Source of the DNA: Prevotella sp.
GTDB taxonomy: Bacteria; Bacteroidota; Bacteroidia; Bacteroidales; Bacteroidaceae
Direction: 5' to 3'
DNA: 45,755 nt
NCBI GenBank assembly: GCA_022788105.1
Contig: JALEVZ010000048.1
Span: 1 to 45,755, forward strand
The notes under the pieces were generated by a model. It was given only the letters and a program-made list of their open reading frames with translations. It made no database searches and was not told the origin of the DNA. Within the stretch, counting starts at the first letter, position 1, and every line of letters starts with the position of its first letter. Positions 1 through 8,372 of the stretch are shown here, one piece after another. Made by a program: the position numbers and the translations under genes.

Positions 1-46
1 CCGTGTTAGGTAAAAAGATTGACAATAAATCACTTGCGTTGATTTT

Positions 47-105
47 GCCCTTACTGGGCGCACTTTTTATAATTACGCCAAAATACCCTGGGCGTTGCCC
101 TGGGC
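47..105. repeat. Stem-loops beyond the 3' end of the Y1 transposase gene
   Basis: Two GC-rich stem-loops lie here in AT-rich DNA: GCCC-ttact-GGGC at 47-59, and an imperfect hairpin CCCTGGGC-gtt-GCCCTGGG at 86-104 with one T/T mismatch. Subterminal hairpins are what IS200/IS605 and REP-associated (RAYT) transposases recognise and cleave, so these are candidate element ends. The other boundary is not defined. The rest of 1-322 has no gene I can support. Confidence 0.45.
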
Positions 106-322
106 TTTGAGATTACTGGGATTTCTGCCCGCCATTAATAGCGACAATTTTCGGAAGCAATACATCAAACGAAATATCCCCACGCATAAACAAATTATAC
201 ACATAACCGCGACCAACAACACGCATAACCGCAAACGATGGACATGCCGCAACTGCCATGCTGACACTTACAATCAACCAACAGCCCGCCATTGATGCCT
301 ACACCACGTGCCGACGCAAACA

Positions 323-781
323 CTAATCCCGAAACACATACCTTTCATCATACTCCACATTGTACAACCTCAGGAAGTTTCGATATTCATCTGCGAACGA
401 CAACTTCTTGTGATGCTCCTGCTGCCCATTGATGTACTGCACCGTTTTCTCCACCACCGACTGGCTTACGGAGAAAGCGCCATAGCCGCTTTGCCATGCA
501 AACAGATTGTAGTGTCGCTGGTCCACCGACTTCATCCATCGGCTGCTATTGCGCTTCACTTCTTCCGCCACATGAGCTATTGAGACGTCTCTTGACAGCA
601 TAAAGAGCATGTGTACATGGTCGCACGTACCGCCCACCCTTATCACGCTGCACCCTGTAGTGTTGACAAGTTGTCCGACATAAGAGTGCAGGCGTTCCAG
701 GTCTTCGGTCCTGACTTGCGGGCTCGTGGTCTTTATATGGAAAATCAGGTGTATGTATATTTTACACAACGACTGTGCCAT
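323..781 (-). CDS. IS200/RAYT-type Y1 (HUH) transposase
   Basis: A 152-residue protein of the Y1_Tnp family, which nick and rejoin single-stranded DNA using a HUH metal site and one catalytic tyrosine. The HUH-type motif is seen in CDHVHML (about residues 53-59) and the candidate nucleophilic tyrosine in VVEKTVQYINGQ (about 108-119). The length is full for the family, with no frameshift. The gene starts 5 nt after the rnr stop codon on the same strand, so it may be read through from rnr. Stem-loops lie beyond its 3' end. There is no second open reading frame (TnpB), so this is either a TnpA-only IS200 element or a domesticated RAYT. The single copy and tight packing behind a housekeeping gene favour RAYT, but that is inference. 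Confidence 0.85.
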   Translation of the reverse strand: MAQSLCKIYIHLIFHIKTTSPQVRTEDLERLHSYVGQLVNTTGCSVIRVGGTCDHVHMLFMLSRDVSIAHVAEEVKRNSSRWMKSVDQRHYNLFAWQSGYGAFSVSQSVVEKTVQYINGQQEHHKKLSFADEYRNFLRLYNVEYDERYVFRD

Positions 782-786
782 ACGTC

Positions 787-3075
787 CTATTTCTTCTTTC
801 GTCCGCCTTTATTGCCCTTCTTGCCTTTGGCGGCGGCGTCGGGGGCGGGGGTGTCGGGACGCGACTTGGCGGGGGTATTGCTACCCACGATGGTGAAGTC
901 GAGCTGTCGCTTCTCTATGTTGGCGTGTGCCACCATGATGCGAATGGGGTCGCCGAGCTGGTAGCGGTTGTGGCGGCGGCGTCCGACGAGGCAGTAGTTG
1001 CGCTCGTCGAAGTCGTAGTAGTCGTCGTCGAGGTCGCGCATGGGCACCATGCCCTCGCAGTGGTTTTCGTCTATCTCGCAGTATATGCCAAACGACTGTA
1101 TGCCAGAGATGTGTGCGTCAAACTCTTCTCCCACGTGGTCGCCCATAAACTCCACCATCTTGTACTTTATGGAGTCGCGCTCGGCGTTGGCTGCCACCTG
1201 TTCCATGTCGCTACAGTGCTCGCACAACTCTTCGTAGTGGTCTTTGTTTGCGGAGCGTCCGCCCTGCTGGTAGCGCGTTATGAGGCGGTGGACCATGGTG
1301 TCGGGGTAGCGTCGGATGGGCGATGTGAAGTGTGTGTAGTAGTCAAATGCCAGTCCGAAGTGGCCTATGTTGTGTATGGAATATTTTGCTTTCATCATGG
1401 CGCGCAGTGCCACGAGCTGTATGACGTTGCCCTCTGGCTTGCCTTCGCAGGAGTCCATGAGCTTGTTGAGGGCACGTGCTGTGGCGCCTTTGGTGCCTTC
1501 GGTCTTCATCTTGTAGCCGAACTTCACTACAAACTCGCGCAGCGTCTCGAGCTTCTGCGGGTCGGGGTTGTCGTGTACGCGGTATGGCAGCGTCTTCGCT
1601 GTCTTGCCTTTCTTCACCTTGCCCACACTCTCTGCCACGGTGCGGTTGGCGAGCAGCATGAACTCTTCGATGAGTTTGTTGGCGTCTTTCGAGCGTTTGA
1701 AATAGCAGCGGGTGGGGTGTCCCTGCTCGTCGATGTCGAAGCGCAGCTCTTCGCGGTCGAACTTCACCGCGCCGTTTTTGAACCTCTGTTCGCGCAGCTT
1801 CTTGGCGAGGCGGTCGAGCTGTATGAGCATGTCGGCGTTGTCGCCGCGGTAGCCTCCCTTGCCGGGTGCTGGTGCGGGCTGTCCTGTGCCGTCTACCACG
1901 CCGTTTTGTTCGAGCAGTTCCTGCACCTCTTCGTAGGCGTAGCGGCGGTTGGAGCGTATGATGGCGTGTACTATGCGGTAGGAGCGCACGTTGGCGTCTT
2001 CGTCGAGGTTGAACACCACGCTGAACGTTAGTTTGTCTTCGTCGGGTCGCAGTGAGCACACGAAGTTGCAGAGTCGCTCTGGCAGCATGGGTATGGTGCG
2101 GTCGACGAGGTAGATGCTGGTTGCGCGCTTCACTGCCTCGCGGTCTATGATGGAGCCTTCCTTCACGTAGTGGCTGACGTCGGCGATGTGTACGCCCACC
2201 TCCCACAGTCCGTTGTCGAGGCGCTTGATAGATAGTGCGTCGTCAAAGTCTTTGGCGTCGTGTGGGTCGATGGTGCATGTGAAGGTCTGTCTGAAGTCTT
2301 CGCGCTCGGCTTCGTCGGCAGGTGTTATCTCGCCCGTTATCTTCTCTGCCGCCTCTTCCACGGCTTTAGGATATTTGTATGGCAGTCCGTACTGCGCGAG
2401 TATGGTGTTCATCTCCACGTTGTTGTCGCCGGTGGGTCCGAGCACGTCTACGACTTCGCCCATGATGTTTTTATGTTCGGCGTCGGGCCACTGTGTGATT
2501 TTCACCACTGCCTTGTCGCCGGTCTTGCCGCCTTTCAGCCGTTTCTTGGGTATGATGATGTCGCTGGTGTAGAGCGAGCCTGGTGTGACGAGGAACGCGA
2601 AGTCTTTCTCCACACGCAGCTTGCCGACGAACGTGTCTTTAGCGTGTTCTATCACTTCTATGACCTGTGCCTCCTTTATGTGGTTTTGGCGGCGTGCCAT
2701 GACCGACACCTTCACGCGGTCACCGCTGAGCGCCGACATGGAGTTGCGCTCTGCCACGAAGAGCGGTGTGGAGCCGTCGTCGGGCAGGAAGGTGTTTTTG
2801 CCGTTGGTTTTGCGCTGGAATCGGCCTTCCATGACCTGTCCGTTGGTGTTCAGACGGTAGGAGTTGTCGCTCACCTTTGATAGGAAGTCGTCCCACGCCA
2901 TCTCCTCCATGAGGTCGATGGCGAGCATCTTCAGCGGGTGTGTGTCGAGGTGTAGTGTGCGGAATATGTCCTTGAATGTGGCGGGACGGTCGCCACGTTG
3001 TGTAAAAAACTGTACGAGCATCTCTCCCACTTGTTTCTTTCCGAGGCGCTTGCCTGCTTTCTTTCCTTTTGCCAT
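787..3075 (-). CDS. rnr: Ribonuclease R (RNB-family 3'-5' exoribonuclease)
   Basis: A 762-residue processive 3'-5' exoribonuclease that degrades structured RNA in mRNA and rRNA turnover. In order: an N-terminal winged-helix-like region (about 15-80), cold-shock/OB domains (about 85-240), the RNB catalytic domain (about 260-590) with the acidic signature TIDPHDAKDFDDALS near 269-283 that coordinates Mg2+, a C-terminal S1 domain (about 655-740), and a basic lysine-rich tail (KGKKGNKGGRKKK). Length is typical for RNase R in Bacteroidota. The N-terminus is also basic, as is common in this protein. It is transcribed away from the CDF transporter gene and followed after 5 nt by the Y1 transposase. 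The 418-residue plus-strand ORF over it is a shadow. Confidence 0.97.
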   Translation of the reverse strand: MAKGKKAGKRLGKKQVGEMLVQFFTQRGDRPATFKDIFRTLHLDTHPLKMLAIDLMEEMAWDDFLSKVSDNSYRLNTNGQVMEGRFQRKTNGKNTFLPDDGSTPLFVAERNSMSALSGDRVKVSVMARRQNHIKEAQVIEVIEHAKDTFVGKLRVEKDFAFLVTPGSLYTSDIIIPKKRLKGGKTGDKAVVKITQWPDAEHKNIMGEVVDVLGPTGDNNVEMNTILAQYGLPYKYPKAVEEAAEKITGEITPADEAEREDFRQTFTCTIDPHDAKDFDDALSIKRLDNGLWEVGVHIADVSHYVKEGSIIDREAVKRATSIYLVDRTIPMLPERLCNFVCSLRPDEDKLTFSVVFNLDEDANVRSYRIVHAIIRSNRRYAYEEVQELLEQNGVVDGTGQPAPAPGKGGYRGDNADMLIQLDRLAKKLREQRFKNGAVKFDREELRFDIDEQGHPTRCYFKRSKDANKLIEEFMLLANRTVAESVGKVKKGKTAKTLPYRVHDNPDPQKLETLREFVVKFGYKMKTEGTKGATARALNKLMDSCEGKPEGNVIQLVALRAMMKAKYSIHNIGHFGLAFDYYTHFTSPIRRYPDTMVHRLITRYQQGGRSANKDHYEELCEHCSDMEQVAANAERDSIKYKMVEFMGDHVGEEFDAHISGIQSFGIYCEIDENHCEGMVPMRDLDDDYYDFDERNYCLVGRRRHNRYQLGDPIRIMVAHANIEKRQLDFTIVGSNTPAKSRPDTPAPDAAAKGKKGNKGGRKKK

Positions 3076-3413
3076 AGCGGTATGTTTGTTGTGTTAGTGA
3101 CGTTTGTTGTGGGGGCGTGGAGGGTGTGGGGCACGCCTTTTCTGCCGATTGTCTGCAAAGGGCAACAATCTATTTGCAAATAAACGAAATTTTTCTGACA
3201 TTATGACGGTTGTAGCGTGTTTTTAACGTAAAATTAAGTCATAAGCCATATTATAGGCGTGTTTAGTGACGTGGCGACACTTTTCCGCCCGAACAACTGC
3301 CACTATGTGAATAAAAAACCGTAACTTTGCAGTTTAGACGCCTGTCACCAACGCCACCCTACGACCGTGGCAGCGGCAGCGCGTCGCACTGACTTACAAC
3401 ACGTTCTAAGCTT
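3076..3413. other. Divergent intergenic region between rnr and the CDF gene
   Basis: This 338-bp region separates two divergent genes. It carries a clear plus-strand TAACTTTGC box at 3322-3330. On the minus side there are TTTG-rich stretches near 3150-3185 but no box matching TAnnTTTG well enough to call an rnr promoter. No gene was found. Confidence 0.5.
3322..3330 (+). promoter_or_regulatory. Bacteroidota -7 promoter box for the CDF-epimerase-PAP2 group
   Basis: TAACTTTGC matches the TAnnTTTGC -7 consensus of the Bacteroidota housekeeping sigma factor and lies 84 bp before the CDF start codon. No convincing TTTG -33 element is visible at the usual 19-21 nt spacing. Confidence 0.6.
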
Positions 3414-4385
3414 ATGGACAAGAACAAGATGGCTAACGTCACTGCCGCCAACGACCCCGACACACAGCGGCAGCGCACAATTTATCGCGTCACGCTGAAG
3501 GGAAGCATCATCAATGTGGTGCTGCTCGTGGTAAAATTTGTGGCGGGAATCGTAGGCGGATCGGCAGCCATGATAGCCGATGCCGTACACTCGCTGTCCG
3601 ACTTCATCACCGACGTGGTGGTGGTGGTGTTTGTGCGCCTCAGCAACAAACCCGAAGACCGCGACCACGACTACGGGCACGGCAAATATGAGACCCTCGC
3701 GACGGCTATCATAGGGCTGTCGCTGCTCTTCGTGGGAGCCATGATTTGCTTCCAGGGAGCAGAGAAGGTGGTGGAGACATGGCGTGGCACACCGCCACAG
3801 ATGCCTGGCGCCATAGCCCTCGTGGCGGCAATAGCGAGCATAGTGCTGAAGGAGTGGGCCTATCGCTTTACCGTGGCGGCAGGCCAGCGGCTCGGTTCAC
3901 AGGCGGTCGTGGCAAACGCGTGGCACCACCGTAGCGACGCCCTCTCGTCGATAGGCACCGCCATAGGCATCAGCGGCGCACTCGCGCTCGGCGACAACTG
4001 GACGGTGCTCGACCCCATTGCCGCCATCATCGTCAGCGTGTTCATCATACGCACGGCATGGCAGCTGCTGCGTAGCGCCCTCGGCGAGCTGCTCGAAGAG
4101 AGTCTGCCCGAGCAGACGGAGAGCGAGATTGAAGCCATCGCCACTGCCGAACCCGATGTCAGCGAGGTGCACCATCTGCGCACACGACGCATCGGCAGCC
4201 ACATAGCCATAGAGATGCACGTACGCATGCCTGGCAACACGTCGCTCTACGACGCCCACCTCCACGCCACAAACGTGGAACAGGCGCTGCGCCGACGCTT
4301 CGGACCGAGCACCTACATCAACCTGCATGTGGAGCCGCTGAAGGTGAACGGGGTGTATGTGAAGCCGTCAGACACTTCTCTTTAA
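3414..4385 (+). CDS. Cation diffusion facilitator (CDF) metal exporter
   Basis: A 323-residue inner-membrane divalent-cation/proton antiporter of the FieF/ZitB family, expected to export Zn2+, Fe2+ or similar ions. About six transmembrane helices can be drawn between residues 22 and 220. The family's metal-site motifs are present: DAVHSLSDF (about 58-66) in helix 2 and HHRSDALSS (about 171-179) in helix 5. A cytoplasmic C-terminal domain (about 220-315) has the histidine-rich dimer segment typical of the family. An alternative start lies five codons downstream (MANV). A TAnnTTTGC promoter lies upstream, and the epimerase gene follows after 12 nt, suggesting co-transcription. Metal specificity cannot be read from the sequence. 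Confidence 0.92.
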   Translation: MDKNKMANVTAANDPDTQRQRTIYRVTLKGSIINVVLLVVKFVAGIVGGSAAMIADAVHSLSDFITDVVVVVFVRLSNKPEDRDHDYGHGKYETLATAIIGLSLLFVGAMICFQGAEKVVETWRGTPPQMPGAIALVAAIASIVLKEWAYRFTVAAGQRLGSQAVVANAWHHRSDALSSIGTAIGISGALALGDNWTVLDPIAAIIVSVFIIRTAWQLLRSALGELLEESLPEQTESEIEAIATAEPDVSEVHHLRTRRIGSHIAIEMHVRMPGNTSLYDAHLHATNVEQALRRRFGPSTYINLHVEPLKVNGVYVKPSDTSL

Positions 4386-4397
4386 AACGACGAACTT

Positions 4398-5396
4398 ATG
4401 ACCAAGATATTAGTAACAGGAGCCAGTGGCTTCATAGGCAGTTTCATAGTGGAAGAGGCACTGCGCCGCGACATGGAGGTATGGGCGGCGGTGCGCCCCA
4501 CCAGTTCGCGCCGCTATCTGCAAGACGAGCGCATACACTTCATCGAACTCGACTTCGCGTCGCAGCAACGGCTCACCGACCAGCTGCGCGGACATGAGTT
4601 CGACTATGTGGTACACGCCGCCGGCGCAACGAAATGTCTACACCGCGACGACTTCTTCCGTACCAACACCCTCGGCACGCAACACCTCGTGGAGGCGCTG
4701 CTCACACTGCACATGCCGCTGAAGAGGTTTGTGTTCATCAGTTCGCTGAGCGTGTTCGGAGCCATACACGAAGATCAACCATACACCGACATCACCGAAC
4801 ACGACACGCCGCAGCCCAACACGGCATACGGCGAGAGCAAGCTGAAGGCGGAACAATATCTCGACTCCATCGGCAACGACTTCCCGTACATCATACTGCG
4901 ACCCTCAGGCGTCTACGGACCCCGTGAGCGCGACTACTTCCTCATGGCGCAGAGCATAGCGCGACATGTCGACTTCGCGGTGGGATATAAGCAGCAAGAC
5001 ATCACGTTTGTATATGTCGAAGACGTAGTGCAGGCAGTATTCCTCGCGCTGGACCACGGCATGAGCGGCCGCAAATACTTCCTTACCGACGGCGGAGTGT
5101 ACCAGTCGACGGAGTTCAGCGACCTGCTACGCCGCGCGCTCGGCAACCCGTGGATGGTGCGCATAAAGGCGCCGATATGGGTGTTGCGCGTCGTCACCGC
5201 CCTCAGCGAACGTCTGGCACACGTCACCGGACGCATAACGGCACTCAACAACGACAAATACAACATACTGCGCCAACGCAACTGGCGCTGCGACATAGAA
5301 CCGGCGATGGACGAGCTGGGCTATCACCCACACTTCGACCTGAAGCGTGGCGTCGACATCACGGTGAAGTGGTATAAAGAGAACAAGTGGCTGTAG
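4398..5396 (+). CDS. NAD(P)-dependent sugar epimerase/dehydratase (extended SDR)
   Basis: A 332-residue extended short-chain dehydrogenase. The dinucleotide-binding motif GASGFIG is at residues 8-14, the catalytic Tyr-x-x-x-Lys is YGESK (about 149-153), and the SGVYGPRE segment is typical of epimerases. Such enzymes act on nucleotide sugars or, in some clades, on sterol or lipid-like substrates; the substrate is not determinable here. Its place between a CDF transporter (12 nt upstream) and a PAP2 lipid-type enzyme gives a weak hint of an envelope role. Its C-terminal region (WVLRVVTALSERLAHVTG) has a hydrophobic/amphipathic stretch that may contact the membrane. Confidence 0.9.
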   Translation: MTKILVTGASGFIGSFIVEEALRRDMEVWAAVRPTSSRRYLQDERIHFIELDFASQQRLTDQLRGHEFDYVVHAAGATKCLHRDDFFRTNTLGTQHLVEALLTLHMPLKRFVFISSLSVFGAIHEDQPYTDITEHDTPQPNTAYGESKLKAEQYLDSIGNDFPYIILRPSGVYGPRERDYFLMAQSIARHVDFAVGYKQQDITFVYVEDVVQAVFLALDHGMSGRKYFLTDGGVYQSTEFSDLLRRALGNPWMVRIKAPIWVLRVVTALSERLAHVTGRITALNNDKYNILRQRNWRCDIEPAMDELGYHPHFDLKRGVDITVKWYKENKWL

Positions 5397-5450
5397 AAGC
5401 CACGGGCCTTGTGACACGGCATAAAAACGACGACATAACGACATTGCTCC

Positions 5451-5555
5451 GAAGACTTTTCGACAGACCAAAAGACTTCTGTAGCACAAGACATAACAAC
5501 AAGACAAAGCTCTGAAGACTTTTCAACAGACCGACGCTTCGGAAGCACAGGACAG
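5451..5555 (+). repeat. Two diverged direct repeats in the epimerase-PAP2 spacer
   Basis: The 164-bp spacer holds two copies of a ~42-bp unit, 5451-5493 and 5514-5555, both beginning GAAGACTTTTCnACAGACC and ending in an AGCACArGACA-like segment. They are about 80% alike by eye. The second copy ends 5 nt before the PAP2 start codon. Function unknown. Confidence 0.55.
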
Positions 5556-5560
5556 AATAG

Positions 5561-6520
5561 ATGAAAGCGATAACCAATCTCTTCAAGATAGAGAAAAAGC
5601 CGCTCCGCGGACTGATGGCAATAGAGTGGCTCACCGTGGCATATCTCGTGTTTACACTCGTGATAGTGCTCTTTGCATATACAAGAGTGGAAAACCCCCA
5701 AGCCATGATTTGGGGACGTGTGCGCATAGCAGCCATGACGGCAGCACTGTGGGCAGCATATCGCATGGTGCCGTGTGGACTGACACGCGTGGTGAGAGTC
5801 ACCACACAGCTCGCGCTGCTCGCGTGGTGGTACCCCGACACCTACGAGATAAACCGCATGCTGCCAAACCTCGACCACGTGTTCGCAACATGGGAGCAGC
5901 AGTGGTTCGGATGCCAGCCAGCACTCTACTTTGCAGCAGCACTGCCGTCACACCTCGTGAGCGAACTCATGAGCATGGGCTACGCATCATACTACCCCAT
6001 GATAGCCGTGGTGGTGTTCTACTACCTGTTCTGCCGCTACAACGAGTACGAACGTGCCGCCTTCGTGGTGCTCGCCACGTTCTTCATCTACTACGTGGTC
6101 TACATCTTCGTGCCCGTAGCAGGACCGACATTCTACTATAAGGCGGTGGGACTGCAAGAGATTGCTGCCGCACACTTCCCTGCCATAGGCAACTACTTCA
6201 ACACACACACCGACTGCATGCCCACGCCAGGCTACACCGACGGCGTGTTCTACCAGATGGTGGAGAGCGCCAAAGCGGCGGGCGAACGGCCCACAGCGGC
6301 GTTTCCAAGCTCCCACGTCGGCGTGGCGACACTTTGCATGCTGCTCGCATGGCACGCTCGTAGCCGCCGACTGACATTCGTCCTCGCACCGTTCTACTTC
6401 TTCCTCTGCCTCAGCACCGTCTACATACAGGCACACTACGTCATCGACGCCATAGCAGGACTCGTCAGCGGAGCCGCCCTCTACGCCCTCCTCATGTGGG
6501 CGACAAAGAGGAAATGGTAA
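5561..6520 (+). CDS. PAP2-superfamily membrane enzyme, inositol-phosphorylceramide-synthase-like
   Basis: A 319-residue multi-pass inner-membrane protein with PAP2 catalytic motifs: AAFPSSHVGV (about 246-255) supplies the first histidine and AHYVIDAIAG (about 290-299) the His/Asp pair. Roughly seven hydrophobic segments are visible. The long N-terminal hydrophobic part, the PVAGPT segment (about 185-190) and the PSSH form of the motif fit the PAP2_3 branch that includes inositol-phosphorylceramide synthases. It could equally be a lipid phosphatase. Bacteroidota make sphingolipids, so a lipid head-group transferase is plausible, but that is inference. It is the last gene of the CDF-epimerase group. 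Confidence 0.82.
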   Translation: MKAITNLFKIEKKPLRGLMAIEWLTVAYLVFTLVIVLFAYTRVENPQAMIWGRVRIAAMTAALWAAYRMVPCGLTRVVRVTTQLALLAWWYPDTYEINRMLPNLDHVFATWEQQWFGCQPALYFAAALPSHLVSELMSMGYASYYPMIAVVVFYYLFCRYNEYERAAFVVLATFFIYYVVYIFVPVAGPTFYYKAVGLQEIAAAHFPAIGNYFNTHTDCMPTPGYTDGVFYQMVESAKAAGERPTAAFPSSHVGVATLCMLLAWHARSRRLTFVLAPFYFFLCLSTVYIQAHYVIDAIAGLVSGAALYALLMWATKRKW

Positions 6521-6540
6521 GAAGGGGGGGCAAGACATAA

Positions 6541-6807
6541 AGCCCCTCTCCAACTCTCCCCGCCGGGGAGAGGGTGGTAAGCTTGAGGGAAGAAGTCCCT
6601 CTCCAACTCTCCCCGCTGGGGAGAGGGTTATTTCTTGGGGCGGCTAACGCCGCTGGTGATAGTGGGCTAGGGCGGCTGGCGTTGCCGGCCTTACTATATG
6701 TTCTAGATAATCTATGAGGCGGCATTAGCCGCCTGACTAGAAAACGAACTCCATCCCACTGGCATCAGCCCTACCCTCTCCCCAGCGGGGAGAGCTGGAG
6801 AGGGGCT
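6541..6807. mobile_element. R1 element copy A (MITE-like, 34-bp terminal inverted repeats)
   Basis: A 267-bp element. Its left end (6541-6574) begins AGCCCCTCTCCAACTCTCCC and its right end (6774-6807) is the reverse complement with two mismatches. Between the ends lie three stem-loops (GCGGC-taac-GCCGC, GGCTGGC-gtt-GCCGGCC, GGCGGC-atta-GCCGCC) and a near-palindromic TTCTAGATAATCTA stretch. The same order recurs in copies B (16179-16523) and C (17381-17820). There is no open reading frame of its own, so if mobile it is non-autonomous. Each arm is also a perfect hairpin (CTCTCCCCG-c-CGGGGAGAG). Confidence 0.75.
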
Positions 6808-6836
6808 TTTTGCCCTTTAACAAAGTAGAGGGTGGT

Positions 6837-6986
6837 GAGCTTGAGGGAAGAGAGCTTGAGGGAAGAGAGCTTGAGGGAAGAGAACTTGAGGGAAGAGAAC
6901 TTGAGGGAAGAGAACTTGAGGGAAGAAAACTTGAGGGAAGAGAACTTGAGGGAAGAGAACTTGAGGGAAGAGAACTTGAGGGAATG
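6837..6986. repeat. 15-bp tandem repeat, ten units (VNTR)
   Basis: Ten head-to-tail copies of a 15-bp unit (gAGCTTGAGGGAAGA, drifting to AACTTGAGGGAAGA). The flanking bases (GGTGGTGAGCTTGAGGGAAG) match the inner edge of R1 copy A's left arm (GGTGGTAAGCTTGAGGGAAG at about 6574-6593), so the array looks like expansion of a piece of R1. The ORF-track peptides over it (ELEGR and LPSSS repeats) are by-products. Confidence 0.9.
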
Positions 6987-7069
6987 AGGCTTCTCAAGAA
7001 GAAGTTTTACCTTTTTACCCTTTTACCTTTAAATGAATGATTTAACAACTAATAATAAAACTTGCTGCT

Positions 7070-7726
7070 ATGTGGAACAATGAATACTGGCCCCTGCTCA
7101 TACAGGCATATCTCGCCAAACCCGAAGGAATAAAGAGTCAATGGTCGCGCACCGCGGTAGACCTCGCCATGGAACTGCACCTGCGTCCGACAGACATAAC
7201 AGACAGACTGAAGACCATCGACGCCCACAACAGCGCCCCCGTAGAACGCCTGCTGCAACACTACAAGGCACATCCGCGACGGCTGCTACGCGACACCGAG
7301 CGGCTGCGTCACATGTCTGGCTTCGGCGACATGGCAGCCTTCTACGACGGCGTGAGCACCGCCACCCACAAGTTTGAGGCGCTGTACCGTCCCGTAGGCG
7401 GCACACCGTTTACGCCTGCCATGCTCACCATACTGCTCGACCTCTACTTCCGCCTCGTCCCCACCACGATGGTAGACTCCACTCCCGAGGTGCGCGACAT
7501 AGCGCAGCGCACAGGACTCACCGCCGACCAGGTGGTGGAGGCGTTGCACATCTTCCTCTTCATAGACCCCGCAGCACGCAAAGGCAGCGACGACGAGCTG
7601 GCAGCGTTTTCGCCACTCACGCCCCTCTGCAACGCCACATGGCACCGCCTCGACAACGGAAACCCCGCTATCGTGGCGCAGGAGGCCCGAAGATACTACG
7701 AGTACTACGTTGCTCCAGTGAAGTAG
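7070..7726 (+). CDS. Conserved-looking hypothetical protein, 218 aa
   Basis: I do not recognise this family. The protein is soluble, with no signal peptide or membrane segment. It starts MWNNEYWPLLIQAY and appears mostly alpha-helical, with a possible helix-turn-helix-like stretch (TPEVRDIAQRTGLTADQVVEAL, about 139-160). Codon use matches its neighbours, and the frame is fully open against long shadow ORFs, so it is very probably real. It stands alone between the R1/VNTR block and a purine-rich spacer. A regulatory or adaptor role could be imagined from the helix-turn-helix-like segment, but there is no firm evidence. Confidence 0.75.
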   Translation: MWNNEYWPLLIQAYLAKPEGIKSQWSRTAVDLAMELHLRPTDITDRLKTIDAHNSAPVERLLQHYKAHPRRLLRDTERLRHMSGFGDMAAFYDGVSTATHKFEALYRPVGGTPFTPAMLTILLDLYFRLVPTTMVDSTPEVRDIAQRTGLTADQVVEALHIFLFIDPAARKGSDDELAAFSPLTPLCNATWHRLDNGNPAIVAQEARRYYEYYVAPVK

Positions 7727-8175
7727 AGAAAACGCGTCAGAGCGAAAAAGAAAGAGCAAAGAGAGGGTTTAAAGGAGAATGAAGAGGTGCGGGAAGGAGG
7801 AAGGAGCAGAGGAGAAGAGAGAAGAGAGAAAAGAGACGGAGAGCGAAAAAGACAGAAAGAAATAGAGACCCTGGATAAAACTAGAAGGCCTAGAAAACTA
7901 GAAGGCTTAGAAAACTAGAAGGCTTAGAAAAAATAGAAAAAATAGAAGAAACTAGAAGAACTATAAAACCTAGAAAAAACTAGAAGACCTAGAAAACTAG
8001 AAAACTAGAAAGAAAAAGAACTAGATAAGCCAAAGGCTTAAAGAAGCCGCAAAGCGACCCGCTCCAAGAGAAAGCCACAGCAGGCGGACAAGCGGCGGCA
8101 ACTAATAAAAAACAGCGCTAACCGCTTTAAAAACAACTCCAAGCACTAAAGCAACAGCGCTAACAAAACAAAAAG
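7727..8175. other. Purine-rich low-complexity spacer with degenerate CTAGAA repeats
   Basis: After the hypothetical gene comes ~130 bp of almost pure A/G on the plus strand, then (about 7881-8015) a degenerate array of CTAGAAGGCTTAGAAAA-like units. CTAGAAGG also occurs in the R1 core (TTCTAGAAGGCGGC), so the array may be another R1-derived expansion. No gene is visible. Confidence 0.5.
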
Positions 8176-8206
8176 GGAGGGTGTGTCAAAACACCCTCCT
8201 TTTGTT
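8176..8206. terminator. Bidirectional intrinsic terminator
   Basis: A 9-bp perfect stem, GGAGGGTGT / ACACCCTCC, with a 6-nt loop, is followed by TTTTGTTTTTA on the plus strand and preceded by AACAAAACAAAAA, which gives a T-tract on the minus strand. It lies between the plus-strand hypothetical gene and the minus-strand susCD genes and can terminate both. Confidence 0.8.
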
Positions 8207-8220
8207 TTTATCTTAGATAT

Positions 8221-8372
8221 CTGCTTCACTTAACACAGACACCTGCTTCGCTTGCCACAGACACCTGCTTCACTTAACACAGACACCTGCTTCGCTTACC
8301 ACAGACATCTGCTTCGCTTACCACAAGCACCTGCTTCGCTTACCACAAGCACCTGCTTCGCTTGAAAGCCCA
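8221..8372. repeat. 22-bp tandem repeats downstream of susD
   Basis: Six full units and a partial one of a 22-bp head-to-tail repeat (CTGCTTCRCTTRMCACAGACAC), starting at 8221, 8243, 8265, 8287, 8309, 8331 and 8353. There are no unique spacers, so it is not a CRISPR array. It occupies the 3' flank of susD, just after the terminator. Confidence 0.85.

Noticed and set aside
775-2031. 418-aa plus-strand ORF over rnr
   Set aside because: It is antisense to the unmistakable RNase R gene; its Val/Ala/His-rich composition is a frame shadow of GC-rich codons.
6737-7040. Repeat-protein ORFs (ELEGR on plus, LPSSS on minus)
   Set aside because: They are translations of the 15-bp tandem DNA repeat, with no start context or flanking domain.
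8221-8372. CRISPR array candidate
   Set aside because: The 22-bp units are directly adjacent with no unique spacers, and no cas gene is in the window.
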